From Venturia oleaginea (taxonomy: Eukaryota; Ascomycota; Dothideomycetes; Venturiales; Venturiaceae), in the NCBI GenBank assembly GCA_013176395.1, contig JABMLP010000007.1, forward strand, positions 1,116,001-1,180,000: a stretch of DNA of 64,000 bases. The letters are read 5' to 3'. The stretch's first letter is position 1; every line of letters starts with the position of its first letter. The notes beneath the pieces are model-generated. The model saw only the letters and a list, made by a program, of their open reading frames with translations, had not been told where the DNA came from and did not search any database. The position numbers were made by a program, and so were the translations under genes. Of the stretch, positions 46,157 to 56,943 are shown piece after piece.

Positions 46157-49100
46157 TTAGCCAAAGAACGAGCGCACAGTTTGCTGGGTTTCTGGACGCA
46201 TGCCTGCTACTAATTGGGAAGCATCCAATCCTGCCATTTGGCACAGCACTTTCGCAGCGTCTACGACCTTGTTCGCCGTTTGACCTTGTATAGTATCGTT
46301 TTCGAGAGCCTTGACAACGGCGGTGAAGCACTTGGCCGCCTGGGAGAGCACCGCAGGGTTTTGTCTATCGTATTGTTAGACATGGTAATCACGATGGACG
46401 CAACCTAGAGCGATACTCACTGTTCAATCAATTGCGCCAGGAAGCTGTAAGCATATGGTGCAGCCTCGTCATCGTTCTCCACTGGAAGTGTATCGATCCA
46501 TGCTGTAACAATCTCTTGTACATTCGTGAGCTTGGAATTAGAGTAATGCAGAATTTTTGCAATTGTCGCGCATGCATTCTCGGTTGCGAAGACATTATCA
46601 TCGTCACGCGCATTTGGCAAAGACGTCGACTCGAAGAGGATTGGAATGCTGGCAGCCACGAACTCGGCCCACTGAGGACCACCGTATCGTGCCGCAACAC
46701 CGACACCATAGACAGCGGCTTGCCGATTCGGTGGAATCTCATCTCGCATGCCGGCGACGAGGGGTTGCACAATATGGCCCTGGTAAGCCCAGGTCTGTGG
46801 ACCGCAAAATTCCAGAACATCATCGTATATGCAGATTGCCCATTGACGCTGAGTTGGTTCTGAACTGCTGGCAAACGCATCACAGAACGGAAGCAAACGC
46901 TCCCAGTACGGCAGGAAGGCAGCACCCATGTTCTTGAACACGGTATGGAAAGCCTTGTTCATGTCGGAGAGCAGTGTTTGATCATCTTCGATGGCATAAA
47001 GCTCTTCTTCCGTTTGCTCTTCACCATCATCGCGTTCAGCTGCCTCGTCATTGCGGTCCAGGACGCGCTGTTGATAGTCCTTAAGAACGCCTTCTGCAGC
47101 CTCGATAAAGCTTTGCATGTGTTCTGTTCGGAGACTGTTCTTGCCCACAACTTGTACGCACTCGTAGAAGCACGTGTACATCTCGGCGAGAGAATCGATG
47201 GCAGGCTCCGTTGTCAAAACTTCGAGCACCTTGATGACTGTTCGTTCCCAAACCTGTGCAAGTTGCGGCGACTCCGGCCCATGTGCTTTCTTCACAGCTG
47301 CGAGAAGAGGAGGCACGCACTTTGACGATGCAATTCTGACAGGATCGTGGAAGAAAAAGGCAAGACCGTGCAAGACAACGTCGTCGATGATTTGGTTGAC
47401 GTATGGCTCGAAAGATCCTTCTAAAACTTGGGCGTAGATGACAATGAGCTCGATAGCCATATGCTTATCGTCGAGAATGCTGGTTCGAATACCCAAGAAC
47501 TTTCCTTTTAAGGGAACGAGATCCCATCCCTCATCAGCATCAATGTTGGCGATGGCCTCCTCGTCTTCTAGCAGCTGGATGTCTGCTTTGGCAGCAGCAA
47601 GATGAATCAATGGTGGCATGACTCCGGACAAGTATGGTATGAATTTCTGTCCCATTACTCTGCACATGCGACCCCAGCAGTGTAGGAGATATGACGATTG
47701 AGGATCATCTGATTCGATGGCCATATCCGCGGACGGATCATTCACCCACTCTTCTGAAGATCTTAGTACAGCCTGTTGAATCATGGCCAAAAGACGGCAC
47801 AGTTCGAGTGCATCTTCGCCCATGCGTTCCACACCAACGGCAAGAGCTAAACGGAATGAGCAGGAGAAAGCTGTGTATTTGATTGACTTACCGATCAAAG
47901 TTGCGCACTCCATAGCTTTCGCTCGCAGGAGGCGATACTCCTTCCCTTGCTCTTGGCGTAATACATCAAATAGCAAAGGCATCAATGTAGGATAAAATCG
48001 TCCAAAAGCGGATTCTGCAGAATCTGCAACAGTTGCAATGGTAGAGAGAGCTTGCTCCTGAACGAAACGAGGACCTGTTCTTAAGAGAGCAAGCAGATTT
48101 TCCAGAAGGCTGTCAAGGTACGGTTCAAGCACCGCCTTTTCGGCCTCTTCGCAAAAGTTGACGAGAGCTGCAGCGGCATGGGCCTGAACACGGGGCTCTG
48201 GAGACTGGAGGACAGGTATTATGGCTGGCAAGACAGTGCTGTTGTATCTCTCCTGCATGGGACCGGCAAAGTCAGTACTCATTTGTCCAAGGGCATTGCA
48301 TCCTGCCCATCGCACTCGAGGATGAGGATCCCGGAGAGCTGGGAGCACAAGATCAAGGACCTTATCGAGCTCGCCAACCATAAGATCTCGACAGCCTTCC
48401 GAAATCGCCGAAATCGCCATAAGTGCGGCGTGTCTATCTCTCCAGGCAGAAGAGGTCATCATGCGAGGTAGCCAGTTGAACGTGGGGGGCAATAAAACCT
48501 GTCCTCCAAGCTTGTTGGCCAGACGGTCCATTGTCTGCTCGCCCGCAACATGGTTAGCATCGCTTTCGTCGACATCGAGGTCTTCTATAGCGTTCCATTC
48601 TGAAGCATCGTCGTCATCCTGACCGACATCAGTCATGAGAGACAGACACTGTGTGACCATTTCATTCGTGAAATCTGGATCCTTCCTGCATAGCGATGGG
48701 TTGTGCTCTGCAAAGGTGGTCATCATCTCAAGTGCATTTTGCCGGGTCGTGTTGTCGAGATCCTTGTCTTGGATGACTGTCACACTGAAAGTTAGGAGAT
48801 TGTTGAATAACGGCTTGAACATCTTCGGTGATATCTCCGCGAGGTCGATCAGGGCCAAAAATGCTCGGCTTAACTGGTCAGAGTTGCCCGCTTCCTTCAA
48901 GGGGGGTAGAATGTTGAGGATATCCGGGATCAGCTGAAAGTATTTCGGCTGGCTCTTCTTGCTGACGGTGTGGAAAAAGGATGCAAATGCCTCCGTCGCT
49001 GCGAGTTGGACCTGCAAACTGTTAGTTTACATGGTTTGCTTAAATGCCTCCAGGTTCACAAATCCAGCTATCTCGTAGCAGTCTCTTGACTCGAGATTGA

Positions 49101-50116
49101 TATCGATCTCAAGTTAAGCACTAAAAGCTGATCACAGTATTTTGTGAGAGGGCGTTAAGATTGTGGTCCGCTTACCGAAGAGTCGCTGTCCTTGAAGCCT
49201 GATGTGAAAGCTGCGACAACAAATTCGTCGTGCTGCTTCTCGATGATACCTGGTGTTGTAGAAAAGATTCTGAAGGCAGCCTCACGCTGGCTTGCGTCTG
49301 CAGATTGACTGCACTGTAAAAGCGCCTGCAACAGTTCTGGCCACGGTTCGCCTGGTTCAAAGTTAGCATCTATAAGATGTTTCTACATATATGTGCAGGA
49401 AAGTGTTGAGAAAGCAGACACAGCGGCGCTGTCAATTGGTCGCCTTTTCGATTGTCTCGAAATCAGAAGTATCTTTGGTTCTGAAATCCCTGGACCCAGG
49501 ACCGAATCTGACAGATCCAGGCGACACTGTAAAGCGTTCGGCCAAACAGTCATCGCCATCTATCTCCAGTTACTGAAGGTGTGATATGGGGTTCCACCTA
49601 CCATCTTCAGTGTACTGCCTGGCTACCTCCGCTACCGCATCTGAGACCTTGTTCCTCACTGCCGTGTTCGTTTCTGAAGCGAGACTTTGGAGCAGCTTGG
49701 TACGAATAACTTCTCGCTGGTTCGGTTCAAGGGTGAGGAAGGTTTCCTTCATTCTCGGGCTTAAATCGGTGGAGGAGGGGTCTTTGCGACTTCGACTGGC
49801 GACTCGGCGGAAGAGAACAGCGGCGAATGAGCGAGTCTATGGAGGGGATTTGTTAGTATGCGAATTTTAAGCTGAAGGAATCACCTGGTCTTTGGACAGG
49901 TTCTGGAATTGTGAGCCAAAAGAATTCTGAACATACTGCTACATCGTCGACTCCTTGCAGTTGCTCCACCAAGCCAACTAAGAGGAGGCCTGGAGTACTC
50001 CATTCGGTAGCCAGTCTCTCTTCTGCTTCTGTTCTGAGGACATTGTCGGGACTTTGCAGACCGTGTAGTAATTGCGTTAACGCCGTGTGTATCTCTGGGG
50101 AGAGAAGAGCGGCCAT
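46157..50116 (-). CDS. KAP121: Importin beta family karyopherin KAP121/PSE1 (importin-5)
   Basis: Seven exon pieces fit in phase: 50116-49937, 49836-49602, 49351-49176, 49011-47892, 47846-46421 and 46364-46157 (six exons, five introns), giving 1114 residues. It carries ribosomal proteins, histones and other cargo through the nuclear pore under Ran control. HEAT repeats run throughout: SPDNVLRTEAEERLATEW at the start, FAAVLFRRVASRSRKD, PLKEAGNSDQLSRAFLALID, WRDRHAALMAISAISEGC, DPHPRVRWAGCNALGQMSTD, VQAHAAAALVNFCEEAEKAV, the acidic EERDDGEEQTEEELYAIEDD stretch and the end EQQNPAVLSQAAKC. The intron 47891-47847 is 45 bases, a multiple of three and free of stops, so the gene can be read through it; splicing it gives the conserved CATLIALAVG. 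Confidence 0.94.
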
Positions 50117-50738
50117 GTTGTATAGTTCGCTGTCAACAGCCTGCAGGATGATTTGCCTGCGTTGAGCCGTTGTGTAGGATTATCTTTGTGGAGGGCGCAT
50201 TCGCGTCTTTGTAAGTTGTTGGGTTGACAAACAATTGCCGCGGGGAGTTGTATAATTTTCGGACCCACTGCTCGCTTTTGCCAAGTTTAATGATTGGAAC
50301 CAGCGCAGGTGTACCACTGACTTCACAAGACAAGGAATTAAGGCCAGCACTATTTCTACCACACATTTACTTTATCATACCCCACATACTTGATAACGTG
50401 GTCTGTAGCCAATCAGATTACTGGAATAAAGCTGTATAATAAAGCTTATTATCTTAAATACACGATATTGTTACAGATCACCCCAAGGCTGAAGAGCAGG
50501 AAGGCAGGACTCGCAAAGAATGGTTGGATGATAAGAAGTTATTGCTAGGACTGATAATGGGGGGGAATCCTTCGAGCAGTCCTAAAGGAGAATAGTACGT
50601 GCAGGAGTCACGTGATATTCCCACAGTTCCCACAGTTCTTGGCCGTGCCCACAGATCTGAAGGTGTGGGAAGTGTGGGAAGAGCCAAGAAGTGTGGGAAG
50701 ACACCTTGGCACCCAGAACCAGAAGGGTATATAGGGAT

Positions 50739-51015
50739 TGTGACGGCTTGCTAGGCTACTGGAACAACCACAGTATTCAAGCACCTAACAAGGCGCCACA
50801 GTACACGAGCCATGTGATGACGGCTTGCTAGGCTACTGGAACAACCACAGTGTCCAAGCACCTAACAAGGCGCCACAGTACACGGGCCATAGCAAGACCT
50901 ATAAGTAGGCCTTGCCCCCAGCCCCCATTTACATAGCTACCTGTAGTTCGCTATCACATTTAGTCCATACCTGATTGCTGCTCACGCCTTTCATTAGTTA
51001 CTGCTAGCCGTGACA
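50739..51015 (+). mobile_element. Solo-LTR-like sequence nested in the foldback loop
   Basis: Starts TGTGACGGC and ends GCCGTGACA, the inverted TG..CA termini common in fungal LTR retrotransposons. A promoter-like CCTATAAGTAGG lies near 50899-50910, followed by a C-rich leader. Length is 277 bases. No internal retrotransposon genes are present, so it would be a recombined solo LTR. The flanking five bases do not match, so a clean target duplication is not visible. Confidence 0.6.
50741..50894 (+). repeat. Two tandem copies of a 77-base unit inside the LTR
   Basis: 50741-50817 and 50818-50894 both begin TGACGGCTTGCTAGGC and carry CACCTAACAAGGCGCCACAG; they differ at only a few bases. The duplication includes the LTR 5-prime end. 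Confidence 0.85.
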
Positions 51016-51345
51016 CACACCTCTTGGCCTTTTCCCACACTTCCCACACCTGTAAGCCTTGCCAAGACCTGTGGGAACTGTGGTGATATCACGTGACTCC
51101 TGCACGTACTATTCTCCTTTAGGACTGCTCGAAGGATTCCCCTCCATTATCAGCCCTAGCAATAACTTCTTATCATCCAACCATTCTTTGCGAGTCCTGC
51201 CTTCTTGCTCTTCAGCCTTGAGGTGATCTGTAACACAATGTGGTTAACTACGTATCACGTCATTAGACATGTACGGTAGGCTAATCACAGATGCAGTAGG
51301 ATAAAGATAATATGCGGTAGAAATAGTGCTGGCCGGAATTAATTG

Positions 51346-51855
51346 GAAAATATTGCATGATGCCAAGCAGATATCAGATCGGGCGTAGATATCGTCGCAT
51401 GACTGATGTCTATAAGCGACAGAACTCTTGCCAACGTTTCATGCGATTTGGCGGCTCAACGTTTAAAATATAGCAAATGCAATCGTGTTCGAGAATGGTT
51501 TTTCCATTTGGATATGTTGAAAAAACCCATCGATTTCAGGCGTTTGGCATTAGCGTCCGAAGAATCCAGCGCCTCCGATTTTGGTCAATGCTGGATTCTT
51601 TTGGATTTGTTGGCCGTTCAAGCCCTCCCGCACAGAATCGAAAGAATGTGGGATTCGTGAGCATACTCTCTTTATTTGAACAAATTTAACTCGAACTCGT
51701 CTCCCACTCTATCTACACGCATTGCTGCCATACCGGTCAAAATATTCGAACTCAAAATGTATAGGGGAATATTCGATCTTAGAATGCAATTGCGGTGAGC
51801 GGGCTTCAAGAAAAATGACAAATGAAATTCTGGTCTCCCAAGATGTTAAACTTCA
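51346..51855. other. Intergenic, no gene seen
   Basis: A frame of 84 codons (51406-51660) has no recognisable feature. The right end is the 3-prime flank of the CBS-PB1 gene. Confidence 0.5.
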
Positions 51856-54033
51856 CTATCTGCTAGTCGCACGACTGAGAGCAAACACGCCAACAATAAC
51901 CACTGCCAACGTCACGATGGCACCAGGTAGCAGGAGCTCGTTTGGTACGCCGGCGACCACTTGTTCCTCTTGCTTGGGAGCCTTGCCTCTGACTCGTCGT
52001 GCTATTGGCGATTCCTCTTCTTCCTCGTCACTGTCATACCGCTTGCGGTGGTGAAGATTGGAAGGGGGTGGCGACAAAGGCCTTGTGATGGTCGGATGTG
52101 GATCGAGAGTTGCTGGTAGTGGAGGCGTGTTCGGGTCGTGAACAAACAGGTCGACCTTGTCACGGTTTCCGTGCTGCGCTAGAAGAATTGAATCGAGCAG
52201 GTCACGGTTGGTAGTGATGGAAACCGTATCGCCTTCATTGTCAAGATAGCTGAGAGCGAAGCCCGACTTGCCAACGGCGCCGTCGGTAACTTCAGGAAGA
52301 CCTCCGATGGTGTCGATTTCGGCTCCTAATTTCTGCTCGACTTGGTGAACCAGCTCTTCGATACCAGACGCTGCCAAAACCTGGATCCTGTGCATTCGCC
52401 CGCTGGGCGCCTTGAATTTGAAAGGGAAAGGTGTGGACTCTATGGGCGTGGGGGCACCTGCAACGGCAGATTGATCAGGCGTCTCTGCTCCATGGTGAGA
52501 CGCCGAGTCGGTTGGAAGAACGCTGTCTCCGCGGTCGTGCAAGCCCGGGCGGTCCATGGCAGGGGACATGAAAGAGCGAGCATCAGGGGTGTGGGGCGGA
52601 CGTTGGCTACCCTCACCAGACATCATGGACTCGGTATCATTTTCCAAAGACATCCAGAATTTACCCCAGGCAGGACCCTCACTATCACCGGTTGACATGG
52701 AGTTAATCTAGATAGATTTTAGCGGACCATCACGGGAAAAGTATGTTCGTTCTGTTCACCTGATCAAGGGTTGCGTATGTCAACTTCAATACATCTACCA
52801 TGCCAACAATGTCGCCGCTCTCGCCCATAACAGGTAAATTAAGATAATGGCCATCTATATCACGTAAGTTTGCAGATCAATATGTTTGCAGGTTGTCTTC
52901 TTACCGTGCATTTTGCGCATGCGCTGCTTGGATGCTCATGTCCATTGGCGCAAAGTCTGGATGCGGCGTCATAACGCGAACGACACTGCAAGTTTTGGGG
53001 TCAAGGCCTGCAGCGATGACACGAAGTACTACATCTTTACTGGTGAAAATACCAGTGATATGCCCTTGATCTTCCACGAGAACTGCGGTGGTGTGATTTT
53101 CCTTCATGAGAGCTGCGGCATCTTGCACTGAGGTTCTAACAGAAACTGTGACCGGAGGAAGTCCTGTCAACACGGACTCCAATGTTGGTCCTGACATCTT
53201 TTGCCTCACAGCCTCGACGTATTGAATGATTTGCTGTGGCTGACTCGAGCCCATCTCAGCGGAGACACCCTCGAGTGCATCATATAATTTCCGCGAAGAC
53301 GTATATGCTCGTTCCAGCCTCTCCATAGCATCATAGAAGCACTTTGTGATGTCCAAGATGCCAGAAATGTCGTGGTTCTCGTCCATGACAGGGAGATGTC
53401 GGAATCCCTTCCTGACCATCAAATCGAGAGCATCCGTCGCGCTCGTGTCTGTTTTAGCACAGAGAGGATTCTTTGTCATGATCTCTGCAATTGTAACATC
53501 CCGTGCCCGTATGCCAGCTCCCACAACTCGGAAAGCAAGATCCTTGGCCGTGAAGATACCCGCAATACGATCGTCGTCGTCAGTGACCAATACACAGTCC
53601 TCACGCTTCGCTGCCATGAGCTGGGCAGCTTCGGCGACAGTGGTGTTTGGCTTTATCTGAAGGGCTTGACTGGGTTTCAAAGCGAGGACTGTTCCTGGAG
53701 GAGCCTTTCTGTTTCCACGAAGACGACCGGGCTGCGATCGCTTCTTACTGAGGTCGGTCTCGATTTTTCTACGTATAGCCTATTTCTGTCAAAGCGGTTC
53801 TACTAACAGACATGCAAACATACCTCATCTCGCTTGCTCTGCTTCTGTCTGCTTGCACTAAGTGTCGATGCTCCAATGTCGCTGCTGGAAGGCACCTGGC
53901 TAAAGTGAGATTCCAAGGCTGGACGAGGCACAGGAATATGGCTTTGACCAGGAGAATTGGCAAATGGCGGTTGAGGAGTGGCTCCCCTCTGCCCTTTCGG
54001 GGTGCCTCGCATTGTGCCGGTATGGGAGGCCAT
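51856..54033 (-). CDS. CBS and PB1 domain protein (Mug70-like), with a single-base frame break
   Basis: Exons 54033-53824, 53779-52905, 52854-52760 and 52707-51856, intended length about 676 residues. Four CBS motifs are visible in two pairs: PNTTVAEAAQLMAAKREDCV with AGIFTAKDLAFRV; TDTSATDALDLMVRKGFRHL with GILDITKC; TSVQDAAALMKENHTTAVLV with GIFTSKDVVLRV; and a last repeat reading DMSIQAA then MRKMHDGHYLNLPVMG. PB1 follows (GRMHRIQVLAASG, ALSYLDNEGDTVSITTNRDL) and one C-terminal membrane helix (GAIVTLAVVIVGVFAL). CBS pairs bind adenosyl ligands; the fission yeast relative is Mug70. Just before intron 2, near 52918, the frame is one base too long (an extra C in GCG-C-ATG), so translation as written stops at the intron donor and loses CBS4, PB1 and the anchor. 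Confidence 0.85.
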
Positions 54034-54359
54034 ATTTTCGTCGTGCTCCTGTCCTGCCCTGCCCTGTCCTGTCAGCTCTGAGACTGAGTCTGAGGTATTG
54101 GAAAATTGGGATTTTGGCGCTGTACAGTTCAATAGCGGTGTAGCCTTGGTTTTGGCTGCATATCGAGGTATAGCAGCCCCTCCGACTGTGACCGGGGCTG
54201 TCAATAAACATCCACTCATCACGTGCACTCTCGCTTGAATACAAGCTAACTATATCAAGCCGGGGCCCGCTTTCTTCCCACAAACCCTTAACTCTCCAAA
54301 TCACTTCGACATAGCAAATCGACAATCTCGTCTTAATCTACGCCAACCAAACCGCAATC
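54034..54359. promoter_or_regulatory. Shared upstream region CBS-PB1 gene / eS26
   Basis: 326 bases between divergent start codons. A short CCTGT/CCCTG microsatellite lies just inside (54051-54072). The pyrimidine-rich stretch before the eS26 start is typical of ribosomal protein genes. Confidence 0.55.
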
Positions 54360-55031
54360 ATGGTGAGTATAGTATGCGCGCGCTCTCCAATCCCTTGCTG
54401 ACACCTCTCAGGTCAAGAAGAGATCCTCCAAGTAAGTCGACTGATGTACCGCTCTAATTCTCATGAATTTTTGCTGATGAACCGGTCGCAGCGGACGTAA
54501 CAAGTCCGGACGTGGTCACGTCAACCCCATCCGATGCAGCAATTGCTCGCGATGCACGCCAAAGGACAAGGCAATCAAGAGATTCACCATCCGTAACATG
54601 GTCGAGTCTGCTGCCATCCGTACGTCTACACTTCCCACACCATTCCCGGGTAAACGAAAGAGTTGGCAGCGAAGAATGGCAGGAAGTCGATGGAACTCAG
54701 CAAAAAGAAAGTGTTGAGCATACTAACGCGCATGAACACAGGTGATATCTCCGATGCCTCCGTCTTCCCAGAGTACAGCGTTCCAAAGATGTACTTGAAG
54801 CTTCAGTACTGCGTGTCCTGCGCAATCCACGGAAAGATCGTTCGGTACGGCAGTCTACAACCCTCTTGAAGGTAACAGCGTCTAACATGTGACCCAACAG
54901 TGTCCGATCCCGCCTAGGTCGCCGTAATCGTGCCCCACCACCCCGTGTCCGATACAACAAGGACGGAAAGAAGATCAACCCCAACCAAGCTGGTGCTAAG
55001 ACAGCTCAGGCCAGCGCCGGTGCTGTTTAAG
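54360..55031 (+). CDS. RPS26: Cytosolic 40S ribosomal protein eS26
   Basis: Five exons: 54360-54362 (only the ATG), 54412-54431, 54492-54619, 54742-54844 and 54902-55031, giving 127 residues. eS26 sits at the mRNA exit channel of the small subunit. The sequence is unmistakable: [17 protein letters not shown], zinc-ligand cysteines in [17 protein letters not shown] and [13 protein letters not shown], then [16 protein letters not shown] and the basic [14 protein letters not shown] end. The first intron directly follows the initiator codon, a layout often found in ribosomal protein genes. Confidence 0.96.
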
Positions 55032-55832
55032 AAAAACCCACGAGGGATGGCCATAGTTATGGTATGATATGACAGTTATTATGTTTTCGGTTTAGAAGAA
55101 AAATCAACATGCATCAGGAATGGCGCAAACAGCTGGGAGAATCAAGCTTTGAAAGTTGCTAGGCCCTGCAGAAAAGCAACAATGAAACTACATGCTTTCT
55201 GACGATTACTATGTGTTCTGTTTGAGACGTGATAGTGAGGCGTTGCATATGGAATTGCCACTATGGCCAAGGCTATAGTACTCTATAACTCGCTCGGTCC
55301 CAACATGGGAAGGCAAGTGCGACGATGAAAGAGATTGGGTTTTGCGGGTATTGGAAATGTATCGCAGGTACTCGATCGAGGTCCAATCTGAATAAGACCA
55401 ATCAAATCATCGAAAGCCCAATGGTACGTGTTTCTTGAAGCAGAAGAAGAATCATCCTGAATATCTACTCTCTGTGGTGTCCTTGTTACGCACAATTTCA
55501 CTCCTTTCTGACATTGAGTAGTCTTTGATATCTTTCTCTTATACAGGAAGTTATCTTGGATGACTTCAGGGTACCGATGATCTGAGTGCTCTCCCTGCTA
55601 GATCAACGGGAGGACTACTTGGATACAATATTGATAAACACCAATCGAGTAATTGAACGATACTCTCGCCTGCTCCTGCGATGTAAATTGACTTTGGTAT
55701 ACACTCTTCTCATCGCTTTGCCCACAGCTATCTTCCCAACTCATCAGATTAAACAAGATAACTTCGATTATGCCTTCCATGGTTTCTTGGTCAATTTACG
55801 CTTTTCTTAGAGTATACTGCCCCTGAAGTTTC
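55032..55832. other. Intergenic, no gene seen
   Basis: The left part is the 3-prime flank of RPS26. Short frames without support. Confidence 0.5.
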
Positions 55833-55834
55833 TA

Positions 55835-56941
55835 ACGTAATTCACAAGCGAGTGGGCCACCTCACAAACGTGAACCGCCTTCGTAACAACGTCGCGTAAT
55901 GCCTCAACAACACGAAAAGCAGAAGATCTATTAAGAAGGAGATATATTCCTTGCTATCTCAGATATCAATTCAAAGCAAATCCAAAGCGAAAGACGCGCT
56001 GCAGTAATATATAGCGTACCTCGAACATCAGTACAACGCCGACGCGCCGGACAGCGCCCTCGACGCGAATGCGAGCCGAACTCGAAGCGATTGACAAAGC
56101 TAGAAGAGGAGGTGGTTATAAAGCGTATTCTTAACGAAAGCTTACGCGGCCTACCGCCGTCGAAGGCCTACGTTCAAGATGTGGCTAATATACTACTAAG
56201 AGAGCGGGGTGTGAAGCCTGTTGGCAAGAACTGGGTTAACAACTTGGTAAAGCGTACGCCAGAGCTTACCACCCGATGGAGCCGTCCATACGATCGCCAG
56301 CGAGCTGCCTGCGAAGACCCGGCGGTTATTATACCCTGGTTCACACTTGTTCAGAGGATAAAGGCAGAGTACGGTATCATAGACGAGGATACCTACAATT
56401 TTGATGAATCTGGCTTCTTAATAGGCAAGATATCGTCTCAGCTAGTCGTTACAGGCCCAGGATCCTCTGCAAATTCTATTGATGAGCAGGTCAGGCAGTT
56501 GAGTAAAGGCGCGCAGCAGATAGCACATGAAATGGTGTTGATGCGCGAAGAAACAGCGCGCCTTCGAGACGCAATTGAGGCAGTTACAAAGCGTAAGAGT
56601 CGCAAAAGGAGATATACGCGGACTGAGCAGACCTTGACAGCTGGTCAAGTAACTGACTCAGTTACTATAAGGGAGGGTGGTAATCGTAACGATGGTGAGA
56701 AGCCTGCGAAGAGGGTACGTGGAGAGAGGCACTGCGGCCGTTGCGGCGAGACTGGGCATAACTCCCGCACTTGTGAGGTAGAAATAGAGAATATAGATGA
56801 TAGCGAAGCTTCTAAAAAATATTATTCTATTCTATTTAATACTATAAATTGTTGTAGGGTTGCGTAGTATTTTTACGAAGGCGGTTTACGTTTGTGAGGT
56901 GGCCCACTCGCTTGGGTGGCCCACTCGCTTGTGAAGTACGT
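55835..56941 (+). mobile_element. Internally deleted Fot1/pogo-type DNA transposon
   Basis: A 1107-base element flanked by TA on both sides (55833-55834 and 56942-56943), the target duplication of the Tc1/mariner-pogo group. Inverted ends start ACGTAATTCACAAGCG on the left and ACGTACTTCACAAGCG on the complement of the right, and continue through CGAGTGGGCCACC and CTCACAAACGT to the CCGCCTTCGTAA block. The right end carries a second copy of an AAGCGAGTGGGCCACC block that the left lacks. Inside is one broken transposase frame. Lacking most of the catalytic domain, it cannot move without help from a complete copy elsewhere. Confidence 0.88.
55899..56867 (+). pseudogene. Pogo-type transposase remnant (HTH part fused to C-terminal zinc knuckle)
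   Basis: The frame opens at ATG 55899 (MPQQHEKQKIY), meets TAA at 55932-55934, then continues in the same frame with EGDIFLAISDIN, a psq-type HTH (RRAAVIYSVPRTSVQRRRAG), the CENP-B-type HTH (LTKLEEEVVIKRILNE, GVKPVGKNWVNNLVKR) and the beginning of the DDE domain (YNFDESGFLIG, first Asp). Here it jumps directly to the C-terminal coiled region (EMVLMREETARLRDAIEAV), a basic tract and a CCHC knuckle, CGRCGETGHNSRTC. The second and third catalytic acids are deleted. A CAA-to-TAA change could explain the early stop. Confidence 0.82.
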
Positions 56942-56943
56942 TA

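Larger units (their letters stand above)
50336..51345. repeat. Long foldback (inverted-repeat) element
   Basis: Left arm from TGTTACAGATCACC at 50469 to about 50690 is a near-perfect reverse complement of the right arm from about 51020 to 51235. Both carry AAGGCTGAAGAGCA, a CTCGCAAAGAATGGTTGG block and GGAGTCACGTGATAT. Only scattered substitutions separate them, several of them C/T or G/A. Outside these arms a second pair, GGCCAGCACTATTTCTACC at 50342 and its reverse complement ending 51334, extends the palindrome, with more diverged sequence between. The element is non-coding. It begins about 220 bases upstream of the KAP121 start codon. The type (foldback transposon or MITE) is inferred; no clear target duplication was found. 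Confidence 0.8.
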
